From NCBI GenBank assembly GCA_029204225.1, contig MU832038.1:1-64000 (forward strand): DNA of 64,000 bases. Reading direction: 5' to 3'. This DNA is from Diphasiastrum complanatum. Taxonomy: Eukaryota; Streptophyta; Lycopodiopsida; Lycopodiales; Lycopodiaceae. Made by a program: the position numbers and the translations under genes. The notes under the pieces were generated by a model. It was not told the DNA's origin and did no database searches. It saw only the letters and a program-made list of their open reading frames with translations. The number at the start of each line of letters is the position of its first letter. Position 1 is the stretch's first letter. Below are positions 45,355 to 56,480 of the stretch, one piece after another.

Positions 45355-46820
45355 AGTAAACTAACCAATTTCAACAAGAGTTAATTGAATTAATCGTTCA
45401 TTCAATTGTTGTTTAATTTATTTTATTTTTGATTGAAAGAGTTGATGCTAATGAAACAATCATCGAATTGATTCATGAACTAGATCCAAAAAAACTAGCA
45501 GCCTTGAATCAATGGATAAAAGTATTCCATTATGAAAAAAAATTTGAATATGAGTACTCAAGGAACAAAAAATATGAAATTAAATTATGATCATCAAATT
45601 TATAATATGTGGACTAATTTAAATTGAATTCAATTTTATAGATTTTGGGATCTCTACTACATTGGTATTCAAATGTCAAATGTTAGTTCAAAGCACAAAA
45701 TAATAATTATAGACTCTAATGAAAAAATATACTAGAAAAATGAATTTTTTTTTTCAGTGTGAATAAAAAGCCATGAACGATAAAAAGAAAAATATTATTT
45801 TGAATAAATTTTGACTCTAGAATAAAGAAGAAGAAACATTCAAAAATTTGTAGGAGGATGATTTGGAGTTGATAAGCAATTATTCAGTGAAGCTTTCAAT
45901 GGGTCAAAAAATCTTGATTGTTTTAGATTCAAAGAATAATAATCAACGGTGAATTGTTTCTATTTCTTTGGACAATGGCATTCAACATAATTTCATTCAT
46001 AAGAAAATAACAAAAGTTGAGGTGAATAGTAAAGATAAATTTTTTTATATTTAATAAAAGACCAATAGACATTATTTTGATATGTGACTAATGAACGCCC
46101 CGCCACTCTCCCCCCCCCCCCCAAATTGCATGAATCTACTATTGTTTGAACCATGGCCAATCTTCAATACATTGAGATAGTCATACAATCGTAGAAAATC
46201 AAATGGCTAAAAGGTATGTCACACGTCTTTGTACCACAAGGGGATAGCCAATAAACTTCAGACACATAATGGAAAAATACAATGAGCTTATTTGCTAATT
46301 GAAAGAACAATATATAAACTCTGAAAAATCAATTGACCAATTGTTGTTGGAGTCATCCAACCAATAAGTGTCATGGGACAAGCACTCATTTTGTAGCAAG
46401 AAAATGCTACATAATGTTTAAAAGATGTCAAACCAATCATATAAAGATAAATTCACCGATCAAAATATTGCATTGTATGTATATAAGTCAACTCATGACA
46501 ATAGGAGGTATAACCAAATGGCGAGGCCTCAACTTAATATAAAATTTTTGTCTTTAAGTAGTATATTTTAGACAATTTCTATCTTAAGTTGAGACCCAAG
46601 AGGCTCAATGAGAAGTTGAAATCTCATGTGTGGGTACTTTCACTATATATTGTGCCAATGCTTTGTATTCAAGTAATGCCATTTCAAGATGTTCAATTTT
46701 TGCATTCGCAATATCTGTTCTCCTCCTCTCTCCCTTCCTAATGTAATGTGATTTTTTTTTATAGAAGAATGATATTAGTGTGATATGTGTAGTGGTTGTA
46801 TAATTTATTCTTCAAATTGT
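45355..46820. other. Unassigned AT-rich DNA
   Basis: No gene supported. At 45421-45590 a plus-strand frame reads RVDANETIIELIHELDPKKL, then AALNQWIKVFHYEKKFEYEY, before stopping. It looks like a coding remnant, but I cannot name the family. A 12-base C run lies at about 46108-46121. Confidence 0.4.
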
Positions 46821-47314
46821 AGATTGAAGCAACTTTAGGATGCAAACCAAAAGCGTGAAGGTTGTTGTCAATGTGGAAAATCGAGACAAATTGAAGTGGA
46901 GTGCCAAATCAAAAGGTTTTCACAGAGTGTATGAGGCAAGGGGAGAGCTAATCAACATTCTGCTAAAATTGGTAATCACCAAGTCAATAATCTTGTGCAT
47001 AAAGAAGAAGCCAATGAGAGTGCTCATTGTGAACTTATTTCAAATAACTCAAGTTTAGGAAATGATGACTAGGAAGCAAATTCAAGTGCATCCCCCCATA
47101 TGACTTCTTATAGGGATTGATTTTCATCTTACAAGAATGAGAGTACTAGATACAAACTGGTGTTGAGAGACAATAGAACACCTGAGATCAAGAGGCCTTG
47201 GAGCATGTCAATCCACTTGGATAGAGGAGAGAAAAATAGATTTTTAAACACAATTTACATTCGCAATCTTGCAAAAAACTTACTATTAATTGGATGCAAA
47301 ACTGATAATGATAT
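46821..47314 (+). pseudogene. Copia D zinc knuckle and protease fragment
   Basis: Plus strand shows CCQCGKSRQIEVECQI-like knuckle text (46860-46910) and, from 47075, NSSASPHMTSYRD, KLVLRDNRTPEIKRPWSM and NLAKNLLLIGCKTDNDI, matching the Copia protease (SGASSHMT...GDNRT.EIKG.G...N.AKNLLS.G). The DSG catalytic triplet is damaged. The sequence is cut at 47314 by LTR X3 and resumes at 54724. Confidence 0.65.
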
Positions 47315-47337
47315 TGAGGAGAAGAGAAAATGGTTCG

Positions 47338-47992
47338 TGTGAAAATTGTCAACATTTCCTAGCTAGTTTGAGGCCTAAATTGGCTAAAATTGTAAATAGT
47401 TTTGGTTCTGGAGTTTCACACGTGTGAACCAGGCCACAATGTTTTTATTTACTGTATTTTTTCAGTATGATGAAGTGTCAAACTTCATACCCTTCAAAAT
47501 GAGACCATTTTGATGTATTTTGGTCATATAAGCCATTTTTAGCTATTTTTCCTATATAGGGAATATCTAGGGTCAAGTACCTTCTAGAGAGAGGAGAGAG
47601 AGTCATCTTCCTCATCCATAAATAGTAGGGAAGTCGTGGAGAACAGGTTGGAGAAACCTTTTGTATGCTTCATTGAGATCAATAGATCATTGTCATTGTT
47701 TCTTCCTCCATTGAGAGCATTGTTGTGTGTATTGTCTTCAAGCTATTGTGTATGATCTTAGGTGCTTTCCAAAAGTGGTAGGCTGATGTATTATGGACTG
47801 TATAATGCTATTTTGGGCCGCACTTGATGTTTATGGAAGTTTCCATTTGTGATAAATGCTTTTTGATCAAGTTCTTTGCATTCTAGGTAGCATAGAATGT
47901 GTTGCCAATTCCTAGCTTATGTAGTTTGGAGTGCAAGCATTCAAGCCAATGATCTTGGAGTTTAGATCCACTTAGGATCTGTATTTTTCACA
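47338..47992 (+). repeat. 5' LTR of Copia C
   Basis: TGTGAAAATTGTC...TTTTTCACA, 655 bp. Contains CACACGTGTG at 47417-47426; the homologous site in the 3' LTR reads TGCACGTGTG. Confidence 0.96.
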
Positions 47993-48004
47993 TGGTATCA
48001 GAGC
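47993..48004 (+). other. Primer binding site of Copia C
   Basis: TGGTATCAGAGC immediately after the LTR, a perfect initiator-Met PBS. Confidence 0.95.
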
Positions 48005-49164
48005 TGGTTGGCTTCTATTTACAGTAAGTATTCCATTTTTGATGATATTTGGATGTTTGATCAAGTTCTAGCATGATTTTGCATTGCTTTGTTGATCAAA
48101 TCTTACTAACCTTTGTTTTGTGAGTTGAACTTGTGGATCAAAAGCATATTTCAGGTCTATTGAAGATCAGAGGCTGAAAAGAAACTATTTTGGATCAGAT
48201 CATAACACCTAATCATTTGTGATTGTGAGGCTTGTGCATATTCAATACTAACAATGTTCTTTTCAATCCTATTGTTGACAATCTCCATTCTTGGATGAAC
48301 ACTCTCCTTAAGTGGATGAAACTTCTCCTTAAGTGGATGACAAATGCTCTTTTGAGTGAGTTGTAATTCTCCTAAAGGCTGAGCAAAGCTCCCATTTGGA
48401 TGAAAGATCCCCTTTTTTGGGTGAACATATTGTAAGCTCCATTGTGAAGAGCATATTGTAAAGATTGTCATCAATTTTGGCATAAATTTTGGTGTACTTT
48501 GTTGAGCATGTAAGTAACTCTCCTTATGTAATTTGATTGGAGCATTTGCTGGAAGGTGTTAACCATTATGCAAGTGTGTTTTCAGGTTCTTAACAGGTTG
48601 AGGAACATTCTCATGTGAAGTGATCTTAGATCTACATCTAAACACCAAGATTTGACAAGATAGTGAAGCTAGTCTTGTGATTCACTAAGTGTGCTCATTC
48701 ATTCACCTCTAAATCTTGTATTTATCACTTGCTGGAGTTTATAAACTTTTAGAAGTGTGGTTTACATGTGGTTTTATAGGTTGAATCAATATCTTAGTGT
48801 GTTGATCATATGTTGATCAAGTTTGTTCATTACTAGGTAATCTTGGCATCCTAGTTTTGGGTATTTTCTAAGAATGCAAGTAACTCTTCACACCATAACT
48901 TGATTTGGTCACTTGCTGGAAAGTTTGAGAGCTTAAGCAAGAGTGTGTTCAGGTTGGTTTGATTTTGTAATCCATTCTTAGTGTGTGCAAAGTGTTGCAT
49001 GTGTTTCAATCTTCCTTTCTATGCTTGGAAACCATCTAGGTTCAAGATAGAAGTGTTTTAGGGTCCTAAATCTTCATAGATCTCTTTATCTATCATTTGT
49101 TGAGAGAAAAGTGAGTGCTAAGTGCTTTAGGACAGAACCTAAAAGTTGAAGAAACATTAGAATC
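48005..49164 (+). other. Copia C leader
   Basis: Non-coding. The segment 48288-48430 repeats TCTCCTTAAGTGGATGAA-like words about four times in degenerate form, and GCTGGAA(A/G)GT recurs at 48549 and 48913. No uORF of note. Confidence 0.6.
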
Positions 49165-50067
49165 ATGGCTTCCAATGGTGGGATCATGCTAGAGTCTAGT
49201 GAAAGGTTGAGTTCATCAAACTACTCTACTTGGAAAGTGAGGATGGAGTCCTTACTTGAGTTGAATGAACTCATGGACATAGTTGCAGAAATTGAAGAGA
49301 GACCTCTCACACTTCAAGAGCAACAAAGGTTTGATAAGAAGGCCAAAAGGGCTCTTCATATCATTAAAATGAATGTTACAAATGAACTTCTCAAGGAAGT
49401 TGGAAAGTGTCAAAGTGCAAGTGAGGCATGGAATGCCTTAAAGAAGCTCTTTGAATCAAAGTCCACATCTAGGGTATTGACCCTAAGGAGACAAATATTT
49501 TCTAGTAGGCAAAGAGAGGGTGAAAGTGCTCATGCATTTATCTTGAGAGTTAAGTCCCTAAGTGATGATTTAGCATGCATTGATGAGAACATAAAAGATG
49601 GTGAAATAGTCCAAGTTATGTTGAATGGTTTGCTAAATGAACATGCTAACCTTGTGCAAAGTTTTGCCATTCAAAGAGTCTTGCCAAGTGTGGTTGACTT
49701 GCAAGAAATCTTATTGGCTGAAGAACATAGGTTGCAATCAAAGATTGATGGTGCATCCTTGCAAGGTGGAGGTGAAGAGGCTTTCTTCACAAAAGGCAAA
49801 TTCAAGGGCAAAGGTAAAGGCAAAGGGAAATGGTCCAAAGGTGGTAACTTTGATCATGATGATCACTCTTCCTCTTCCTCTTCTACTAAGAACAATAAGT
49901 CAAAGTTCAAGTGCTTTTATTGTGGGATAAAAGGTCATTTTGCAAATGAATGTTATAAGAAGAAAAGAGAGCAAGGAGAGAGGCAAGGAAATCTTACAAT
50001 AGATGAGGAAGAACATAACACATGTGAATCACTTGTTGACTTCAAGTTTGTTAGCCAACATAGATGA
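49165..50067 (+). CDS. Copia C Gag
   Basis: 300 residues. Starts MASNGGIMLESSERLSSSNY, followed by TWKVRMESLLELNELMDIVA; middle ALHIIKMNVTNELLKEVGKC and FILRVKSLSDDLACIDENI; glycine-lysine repeats (GKFKGKGKGKGKWSKGG); CCHC knuckle CFYCGIKGHFANEC at about residues 250-263; acidic tail. Forms the particle shell and binds RNA. It ends FKFVSQHR in the frame before pol. The start is the first Met after the leader and aligns with the Gag starts of A and M. The last ~15 residues are probably out-of-frame read-on, since the pol frame takes over within this overlap. Confidence 0.95.
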   Translation: MASNGGIMLESSERLSSSNYSTWKVRMESLLELNELMDIVAEIEERPLTLQEQQRFDKKAKRALHIIKMNVTNELLKEVGKCQSASEAWNALKKLFESKSTSRVLTLRRQIFSSRQREGESAHAFILRVKSLSDDLACIDENIKDGEIVQVMLNGLLNEHANLVQSFAIQRVLPSVVDLQEILLAEEHRLQSKIDGASLQGGGEEAFFTKGKFKGKGKGKGKWSKGGNFDHDDHSSSSSSTKNNKSKFKCFYCGIKGHFANECYKKKREQGERQGNLTIDEEEHNTCESLVDFKFVSQHR

Positions 50068-53000
50068 TAATGATCCTTGGTGGATTGATAGTGGAGCCTC
50101 ATCTCACATGACAAGACATAAGGAATACTTTACATCCTTATTGTCTTATGAGGGAGAAGGTAACATCATCTACACTGCAAATGATGGTCAATGTGACATC
50201 AAAGGCATAGGCACTATTCCTATTTCCCTTTCAACAAATAGGAAAGCAAATCTTGAAAATGTTTTGTACATTCCTTCAATCACTAAGAATTTGCTTAGTG
50301 TAAGTCAAATGATTGACAAAGGACTTGATGTGGAGTTCATTGGAGATGCATGTTTGATAAGTAAATGTGGATCCTTGATTGCTCAAGGTAGGAGGCATGG
50401 TAAACTTTTCAAGCTTGATGCATGTGTGATCTCTAATCATGAAGGATGTATGGCTAGGGAGCAATTGACAAACCAAGAAGTTTGGCACAAGACGTTGGGC
50501 CATCCCAACTTCAAATCTTTGGAGGTAATGGCAAAGAAAGAGCTTGTTCTTGGTCTCCCTAAAAGTCTTGTTGCAAACAATAGTGTTTGTGAACATTGTG
50601 CCTTGTCCAAATCTCATAGACTTGCTTATTCTAGATCTACTTCTAGATCTAAAGAAGCTTTTCAACTTGTGCATTCTGATATTCATTCTTCTAGTACAAC
50701 TAGCAATGGTGGGGCAAAGATGTATGCAACTTTCATTGATGACTTTAGTAGGTATACTTGGATCTATCTTCTTAAAAGTAAGGATGAAGTGTTTGCTGCA
50801 TTTGTCAAGTTCAAGAATGAAATGGAAAACCAATTCAATACAAAGATCAAATGCTTAAGATCTGATAATGGAGGGGAATACACCTCAAATAGGTTCAAAG
50901 ACTTTTGTATAGCACATGGGATTAAGAGGGAGATGTCTAGTCCTAGGACTCCACAACAGAATGGAGTGGCCGAGAGGAAGAATAGAACCCTTTGTGAATG
51001 TGCCAAGGCAATGAGACTACATGCTAATCTTGCTAAGTCTTTTTGGGGGGAAGCTTTAGCATGTGCTAACTATCTATGTAATAGATGGACAAGTGCTTCC
51101 TTGGATGGTAAAACTCCTCATGAGGTTCTTTATGGTAGAAGGCCGAGTGTCAAGCATTGTAGGATCTTTGGATGTACATGTTTTGTCAATATCACACTTG
51201 ATGATAGAACTAAAGAAGATCCTTCATCAAAGAAGGGTGTGTTTGTTGGCTATAGTGAAGTAAGCAAGGCTTACAAAGTGTACATTCCTTCTACAAAGAA
51301 AGTTGTCATAAGTAGGGATGTCATCTTTCATGAAGAGAATGTTTCCAATGTTGTTGATGTTGATGTTGATGTGCCTACTAATCATCATGATGTGCAAGAT
51401 GTCTTGGATGAAGATGGAGATGCCACTCCAAAGCAAACTTCAAGGAAGACTCAAAGGCAAAGGGCTAAGCCATCAAGGCTAACCTATGATGAAAAAGGAA
51501 AGCAAGTGGTGGACAACTCTAACCTTGCTTTTCTTACCTCTTTTGATGAACCAACTTGTGTAGGTGAAGCAATTCAAAAGAAGGAATGGATCCAAGCCAT
51601 GGATCATGAGCATCAAGCACTCATCAAAAGCAACACATGGAGGTTGGTAAAGCTTCCAAAGGACAAGAAGGCAATTGGTTGTAAGTGGATCTTCAAGATC
51701 AAGACAAATCAAGATGGATCAATCAACAAGTACAAGGCAAGGTTGGTGGCAAAGGGGTATGCTCAAGAATATGGTATTGACTATGATGAGACCTTTGCAC
51801 CCGTGGCAAAGATGGTAACTATTCGAATCCTAATCTCTCTTGCAACTCTTTATGATTGGGATATGTGGCAAATGGATGTTACTAATGCCTTCTTGAATGG
51901 TGATCTTGAAGAAGATATTTACATGGAGCAACCCGAGGGCTATGTTTCACATGATGAGCCTAATCATGTGTGCTATCTCCAAAAGAGTTTGTATGGGCTA
52001 AAGCAAGCACCAAGGAGTTGGTATGCTAAGATCAATTCCTTCTTACTTTCTCAAAACTTTGTTATGAGTGAGTATGATCATTCTCTCTACTTTAGATTGA
52101 ATGAAAATGATATCACTTTACTTTTGATCTATGTTGATGACATTATCTTAAGTGGTGGTAACAATCTAGATATAGATGAAATCAAGATGGCACTCAAAAG
52201 AGAGTTTGAAATTCAAGATCTTGGTAAACTTCATTATATCTTAGGAATAGAGATTATTAGAACTTCTAAATCTACATTCATATGTCAAGAAAATTATGTT
52301 AACTCTATTCTAAAAAGGTTTCATATGGAAGATTGTAAAGTTGTTTCTACTCCTATGGAATCAAATGTAAAGCTAACTACAAGAAGTAATGAAAGATCCT
52401 TCAAGGACATTACTCTCTATAGAAAGCTAATAGGATCTCTTATATGGTTAACCATCACAAGACCTGATCTAAGCTTTGTGGTTGGTAAACTAAGTCAATT
52501 TATGCAAGATCCTAGTGAGGCTCATTGGAAGCTAGGAAAGAGAGTACTTAGATACATCTCGGGATCTAGAGATTTTGGCATCTTGTATGGAGGTACTACA
52601 CCTAACCTTTGTGGATTTTCAGATTCAGATTTTGCAGGTGATCAAATGGATAGGAAGTCAACAAGTGCCTTTGCAATCTATCTTGGAGATGGAGTGGTCT
52701 CATGGCTATCAAAGAAGCAACCAACTATCTCTCTATCTTCCACCGAAGCCGAGTACAAGGCATTAACAACATGCACCAAGGAGATTCTTTGGATCAAGAG
52801 GATGTTATTGGATCTTCACTTGCTGGAACCAGAGAAGACTCCAATCATACTTTGTGATAACCTTTCAGCCCAAAGCTTGGCAAGCAATCCTGTTTTTCAT
52901 GCAAGGAGCAAGCACATTGAGATTGCTCACCATTTTGTGAGAGATCAAGTCATTGCCAAAGAGGTGGAGCTTCAACATGTCTCTTCAAAGGAGTGTGTGG

Positions 53001-53116
53001 CTGATATCTTCACCAAACCATTGGGAAAGGACCTATATTTAATGCATAGATCTAATCTTGGAATGTGCTCAAAGACTATGTTGAAACTAGCATCCAATGT
53101 TGAAGAGGGAGTGTGA
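50003..53116 (+). CDS. Copia C Pol (protease, integrase, RT, RNase H)
   Basis: 1037 residues without a stop. Protease WWIDSGASSHMTRHKEY at about residues 26-42; pre-integrase VWHKTLGHPNFKSLE and CEHCALSKSHR; integrase core VHSDIHS, FIDDFSRYTWIYLL, RSDNGGEYTSNRFKDFC, TPQQNGVAERKNRTL; RT CKWIFKIKTNQDGSINKYKA, QMDVTNAFLNGDLEED, LYGLKQAPRSWY, YVDDIILSGG; RNase H FSDSDFAGDQMDRKSTSA, SLSSTEAEYKAL, LCDNLSA; end ADIFTKPLGKD. All catalytic residues are present. Its frame is +1 relative to gag, with overlap at 50003-50067; the listed Met is simply the first in frame. Expression would need a +1 shift, or the base count has changed by mutation. Confidence 0.95.
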   Translation: MRKNITHVNHLLTSSLLANIDDNDPWWIDSGASSHMTRHKEYFTSLLSYEGEGNIIYTANDGQCDIKGIGTIPISLSTNRKANLENVLYIPSITKNLLSVSQMIDKGLDVEFIGDACLISKCGSLIAQGRRHGKLFKLDACVISNHEGCMAREQLTNQEVWHKTLGHPNFKSLEVMAKKELVLGLPKSLVANNSVCEHCALSKSHRLAYSRSTSRSKEAFQLVHSDIHSSSTTSNGGAKMYATFIDDFSRYTWIYLLKSKDEVFAAFVKFKNEMENQFNTKIKCLRSDNGGEYTSNRFKDFCIAHGIKREMSSPRTPQQNGVAERKNRTLCECAKAMRLHANLAKSFWGEALACANYLCNRWTSASLDGKTPHEVLYGRRPSVKHCRIFGCTCFVNITLDDRTKEDPSSKKGVFVGYSEVSKAYKVYIPSTKKVVISRDVIFHEENVSNVVDVDVDVPTNHHDVQDVLDEDGDATPKQTSRKTQRQRAKPSRLTYDEKGKQVVDNSNLAFLTSFDEPTCVGEAIQKKEWIQAMDHEHQALIKSNTWRLVKLPKDKKAIGCKWIFKIKTNQDGSINKYKARLVAKGYAQEYGIDYDETFAPVAKMVTIRILISLATLYDWDMWQMDVTNAFLNGDLEEDIYMEQPEGYVSHDEPNHVCYLQKSLYGLKQAPRSWYAKINSFLLSQNFVMSEYDHSLYFRLNENDITLLLIYVDDIILSGGNNLDIDEIKMALKREFEIQDLGKLHYILGIEIIRTSKSTFICQENYVNSILKRFHMEDCKVVSTPMESNVKLTTRSNERSFKDITLYRKLIGSLIWLTITRPDLSFVVGKLSQFMQDPSEAHWKLGKRVLRYISGSRDFGILYGGTTPNLCGFSDSDFAGDQMDRKSTSAFAIYLGDGVVSWLSKKQPTISLSSTEAEYKALTTCTKEILWIKRMLLDLHLLEPEKTPIILCDNLSAQSLASNPVFHARSKHIEIAHHFVRDQVIAKEVELQHVSSKECVADIFTKPLGKDLYLMHRSNLGMCSKTMLKLASNVEEGV

Positions 53117-53766
53117 AAATTGTCAACATTTCCTAGCTAGTTTGAGGCCTAAATTGGCTAAAATTGTAAATAGTTTTGGTTCTGGAGTTTTGCACGTGTG
53201 AACCAGGCCACAATGTTTTTATTTACTGTATTTTTTCAGTATGATGAAGTGTCAAACTTCATACCCTTCAAAATGAGACCATTTTGATGTATTTTGGTCA
53301 TATAAGCCATTTTTAGCTATTTTTCCTATATAGGGAATATCTAGGGTCAAGTACCTTCTAGAGAGAGGAGAGAGAGTCATCTTCCTCATCCATAAATAGT
53401 AGGGAAGTCGTGGAGAACAGGTTGGAGAAACCTTTTGTATGCTTCATTGAGATCAATAGATCATTGTCATTGTTTCTTCCTCCATTGAGAGCATTGTTGT
53501 GTGTATTGTCTTCAAGCTATTGTGTATGATCTTAGGTGCTTTCCAAAAGTGGTAGGCTGATGTATTATGGACTGTATAATGCTATTTTGGGCCGCACTTG
53601 ATGTTTATGGAAGTTTCCATTTGTGATAAATGCTTTTTGATCAAGTTCTTTGCATTCTAGGTAGCATAGAATGTGTTGCCAATTCCTAGCTTATGTAGTT
53701 TGGAGTGCAAGCATTCAAGCCAATGATCTTGGAGTTTAGATCCACTTAGGATCTGTATTTTTCACA
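53112..53766 (+). repeat. 3' LTR of Copia C
   Basis: 655 bp. The pol stop codon (53114-53116) lies in its first bases, so pol ends inside the LTR. Confidence 0.96.
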
Positions 53767-54723
53767 GTTCGCAGACGCAAAACAGTCGTGAAAGCGAAGC
53801 AACCACTACTCAATGCGATTCGGATGGAGTTTAGATGTGGTCGTTGGACACTGCCAGCTGAATCACTCCTACAGTCCTCCAGAATGTAGTCAGGTATTGC
53901 TGATCTACGTTTATAAACTAATGCAGCATTCAACAAATTCAACTGATGTGCGGAATTGAAATGAATGGGAGAATCAGACACGAATAATAGCAGACACATT
54001 TGCATTCAAGATCATACATCATAAATTAACATGTGCGCAATGGCTACAAGATCATTTATTGATTCTTCTTTGATTCTTCAAGCACTGCATGCAGATCCAC
54101 GTAGTGCGTTGGCGTGAGAGAAATAAAGTTTTCTCACGAGTGGATGTCTCGCTTACTAGCGGACTTGTGGATCACTACACAGAACATGTCTCGCACACAG
54201 GCGGACTTCTTGTTTGTATTTTGTTATGATTGCTTACTAGCATCAGACTGATTTTTTTTGTTGTTGTTGTTGTATATATGTCAAGTATTATCCAGTAAGT
54301 ATATAGTCGCTCTATGTAACTTTAAGATTAGAGTAATTAAGCATCTACAACTAATCAGGAAATTACAAGAGTGGTAGATTAGCCACGACCTAGAGTGTAC
54401 TCGTTGACATCATGCCATCAGATCAGATATTTGTACTTCTAGGTACTTGCATGATCTTTGCTGGTGCTCTTTGGAGCGTGAGGGCAGAAAAGGTTTTGCG
54501 ACGTTTTTCGTGTTGCGTCGTTGGTTTCGTTTCCATCGTCTGACTTTCTGGTGTTGGACCGCAAAGATTCTCGTTCGCGAATCTTTCGTGTTTGTGTCTT
54601 TTCGTCATGTGTTCGCGAAACTTTTGTGCTTCGTGTCTCTTGACTTTCGTGTTTGTGAATCTTCGTCAGGCCGAGGGCTGAAAGTTAGCAAAGCTTTGTA
54701 ATTAGAAACGTTTTGTTTCTTCA

Positions 54724-55081
54724 GATATGAAAGTGAAATGATCCAAAGATGAGCTCTTTCTAAAGAATATGAAAAAAAATTTCAAAGTGATTGCTACAAG
54801 TGTTAGGGCATATGGAAAGCTTTGCAAGCTTCAGTTCATTGTGAACCAACAAGTTTTTGTCACATAGAAGGATAATCAAAGTTTACTTTGGTACAAAAGC
54901 TTTGGTCATTTGAATTATTCAAGTGTCAGGTTGTTGTTTGACAAAGAATTGGTGAAGGGATTGCCAAAACTTGATAGTGAGCTGGTTTTTTGTGAAGCTT
55001 GCATGATGGGCAAGCACTCTAAGTCTATCAAATCCATTACACAATTCTCATATGCATATAGATACTTTAGCAAGCACGATT
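54724..55081 (+). pseudogene. Copia D protease tail and pre-integrase fragment
   Basis: Continues from 47314 once X3 is removed: an MKVK stop, SKDELFLKNMKKNFKVI, then LWYKSFGHLNYSSVRLLFDK, ELVKGLPKLDSELVFCEACM and MGKHSKSIK. This is the HHCC/pre-integrase block of Copia, with stops at about 54736 and 54867. Integrase core and everything beyond are missing. Confidence 0.78.
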
Positions 55082-56480
55082 CTCAGATGTAATCATCCAA
55101 AGATTTACCTCTTAGATCAATGCATTGAAATCTCAACAACAATAACACACATCAATCCAATTAAACCCCATCTCGAATCCACCAAGTTATTGGATTTAGA
55201 CATCAATTGTTAAACTTTATTGATTCTACACACAAAGCAAAAGAGCTTGTTCTAATGTTTAAGTGATGTTATTTGACATGCTAAGATCCAAATCTTATGT
55301 GCAGGTTGTTGTGGTCCTTTGTTCATGTGTGTGCTTGCATAACATGTAACCTCCAAAACTCCATCTTCAATTGCTAGCCAAATCTATATCTAGCCAAAGA
55401 CTTGAGATACTTGTATGGATCAATTATCCTTTCTATGCTTTCATGTTAGAATGTTTTAAGAAAGAGCTATTTCAAATATTTGGCAATAGGATTAGAAATT
55501 TCATCCTTCCTCTCACACTTGAGCTTGTCTTCTTAGTAAAGTTAGTAATGTCATTTCAACCTCATGGGTCTTGATTCACTAATGAAGATTCTTTTCACAA
55601 TGAAGAGGAAGTAACGGGTTATAATGATATATTCAAAGAGGCTTTTGACATAAGCAATGATGATTCTATGGGGTATTATCATTCTGAGTGAAGGAAAGGA
55701 ACCTTGGAGGCCTTAAATCAATATAATGATAAGCAGCTTTCATAAGAATTTCAATGTTGACTTGGATATTGTTTGAGGGCACGAAAATGTCTCAAGGGCA
55801 GAAAATATTTTTCAAATAAAAGAGATGTCATAGGAAAAAAATCTATGACTCCCATAGACACATGTTGGGTGTTTATATATAGAGTAGAGAGACCACCCTA
55901 CTTGTCCATGCACAGAATCCACATGGAAGCAATTCAATTGATTATGCCAACCTCCCATGCATGTCTGCTACATGTGATTGACCCTTTACCATAATGGCTA
56001 GATCCCATGCAAAAGTAAGTATGTGCACATCCACATCGAAGGCATGCATGCAATACACATGACAATACTACATGCATGTTGTCATCAGCCCACGAGGTCC
56101 TATTCGACTATTATCAATGTTGGTCCATCCCCTATTTCCAAGGTATCCCCGAATGGATTAATCCATTTAGGGCCATGACAATGGTTGTGCTAAACTTGTG
56201 TGACAGATGGCAAAGATAGAAAAGCATATTTTTTGAGCTAGAAATGTTGCTAGAAACTGAGGTTTGCAAGCAAAGAAGATATGGATTAGAGTCTTTGAAA
56301 TATAAGCAAAGAATTCTTAAATTTGTATATGGGGTTTAGTTTGAATAAGTTGGATGCTATTTTTCTATCCTATTTTAGTCTTACCCCAAATTACAAAAGA
56401 AAAAGAAAAAGTAACAATCATAGCTCTCAATCACAAAATCGTCTATTCAACTGTTTGATCATTGTTTTGTTTTGTTAGTT
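55082..56480. other. Unassigned region
   Basis: No domain recognised. TATATATAG at 55873-55881 in a promoter-like setting and several CATGCATG words (about 56040-56080) suggest an old LTR, but there is no partner copy in the window. Confidence 0.4.

Larger units (their letters stand above)
47338..53766 (+). mobile_element. Copia C, full-length young LTR retrotransposon
   Basis: LTRs 47338-47992 and 53112-53766 (655 bp each) differ by only two adjacent-region substitutions by eye (CACACG versus TGCACG near 47417/53191). PBS at 47993, leader ~1.17 kb, gag, pol, purine tract TTGAAGAGGGAG at 53100-53111. GTTCG at 47333-47337 and 53767-53771 is a perfect 5-bp target duplication. All domains are intact except for a frame change between gag and pol. 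It is the youngest insertion in the window. Confidence 0.96.
47315..54723 (+). repeat. Solo LTR X3, interrupted by Copia C
   Basis: X-family LTR made of 47315-47337 and 53772-54723 (about 975 bp in total), homologous to X1 (6253-7302, other strand). Starts TGAGGAGAAGAG and ends GTTTCTTCA. GATAT flanks it on both sides (47310-47314 and 54724-54728), a perfect target duplication into Copia D. Copia C is inserted 23 bp from its start. Confidence 0.8.

Noticed and set aside
45355-46130. Possible organelle-derived DNA because of the AT-rich coding-like text
   Set aside because: I could not match it to any chloroplast or mitochondrial gene I know. Only an orphan remnant is claimed.
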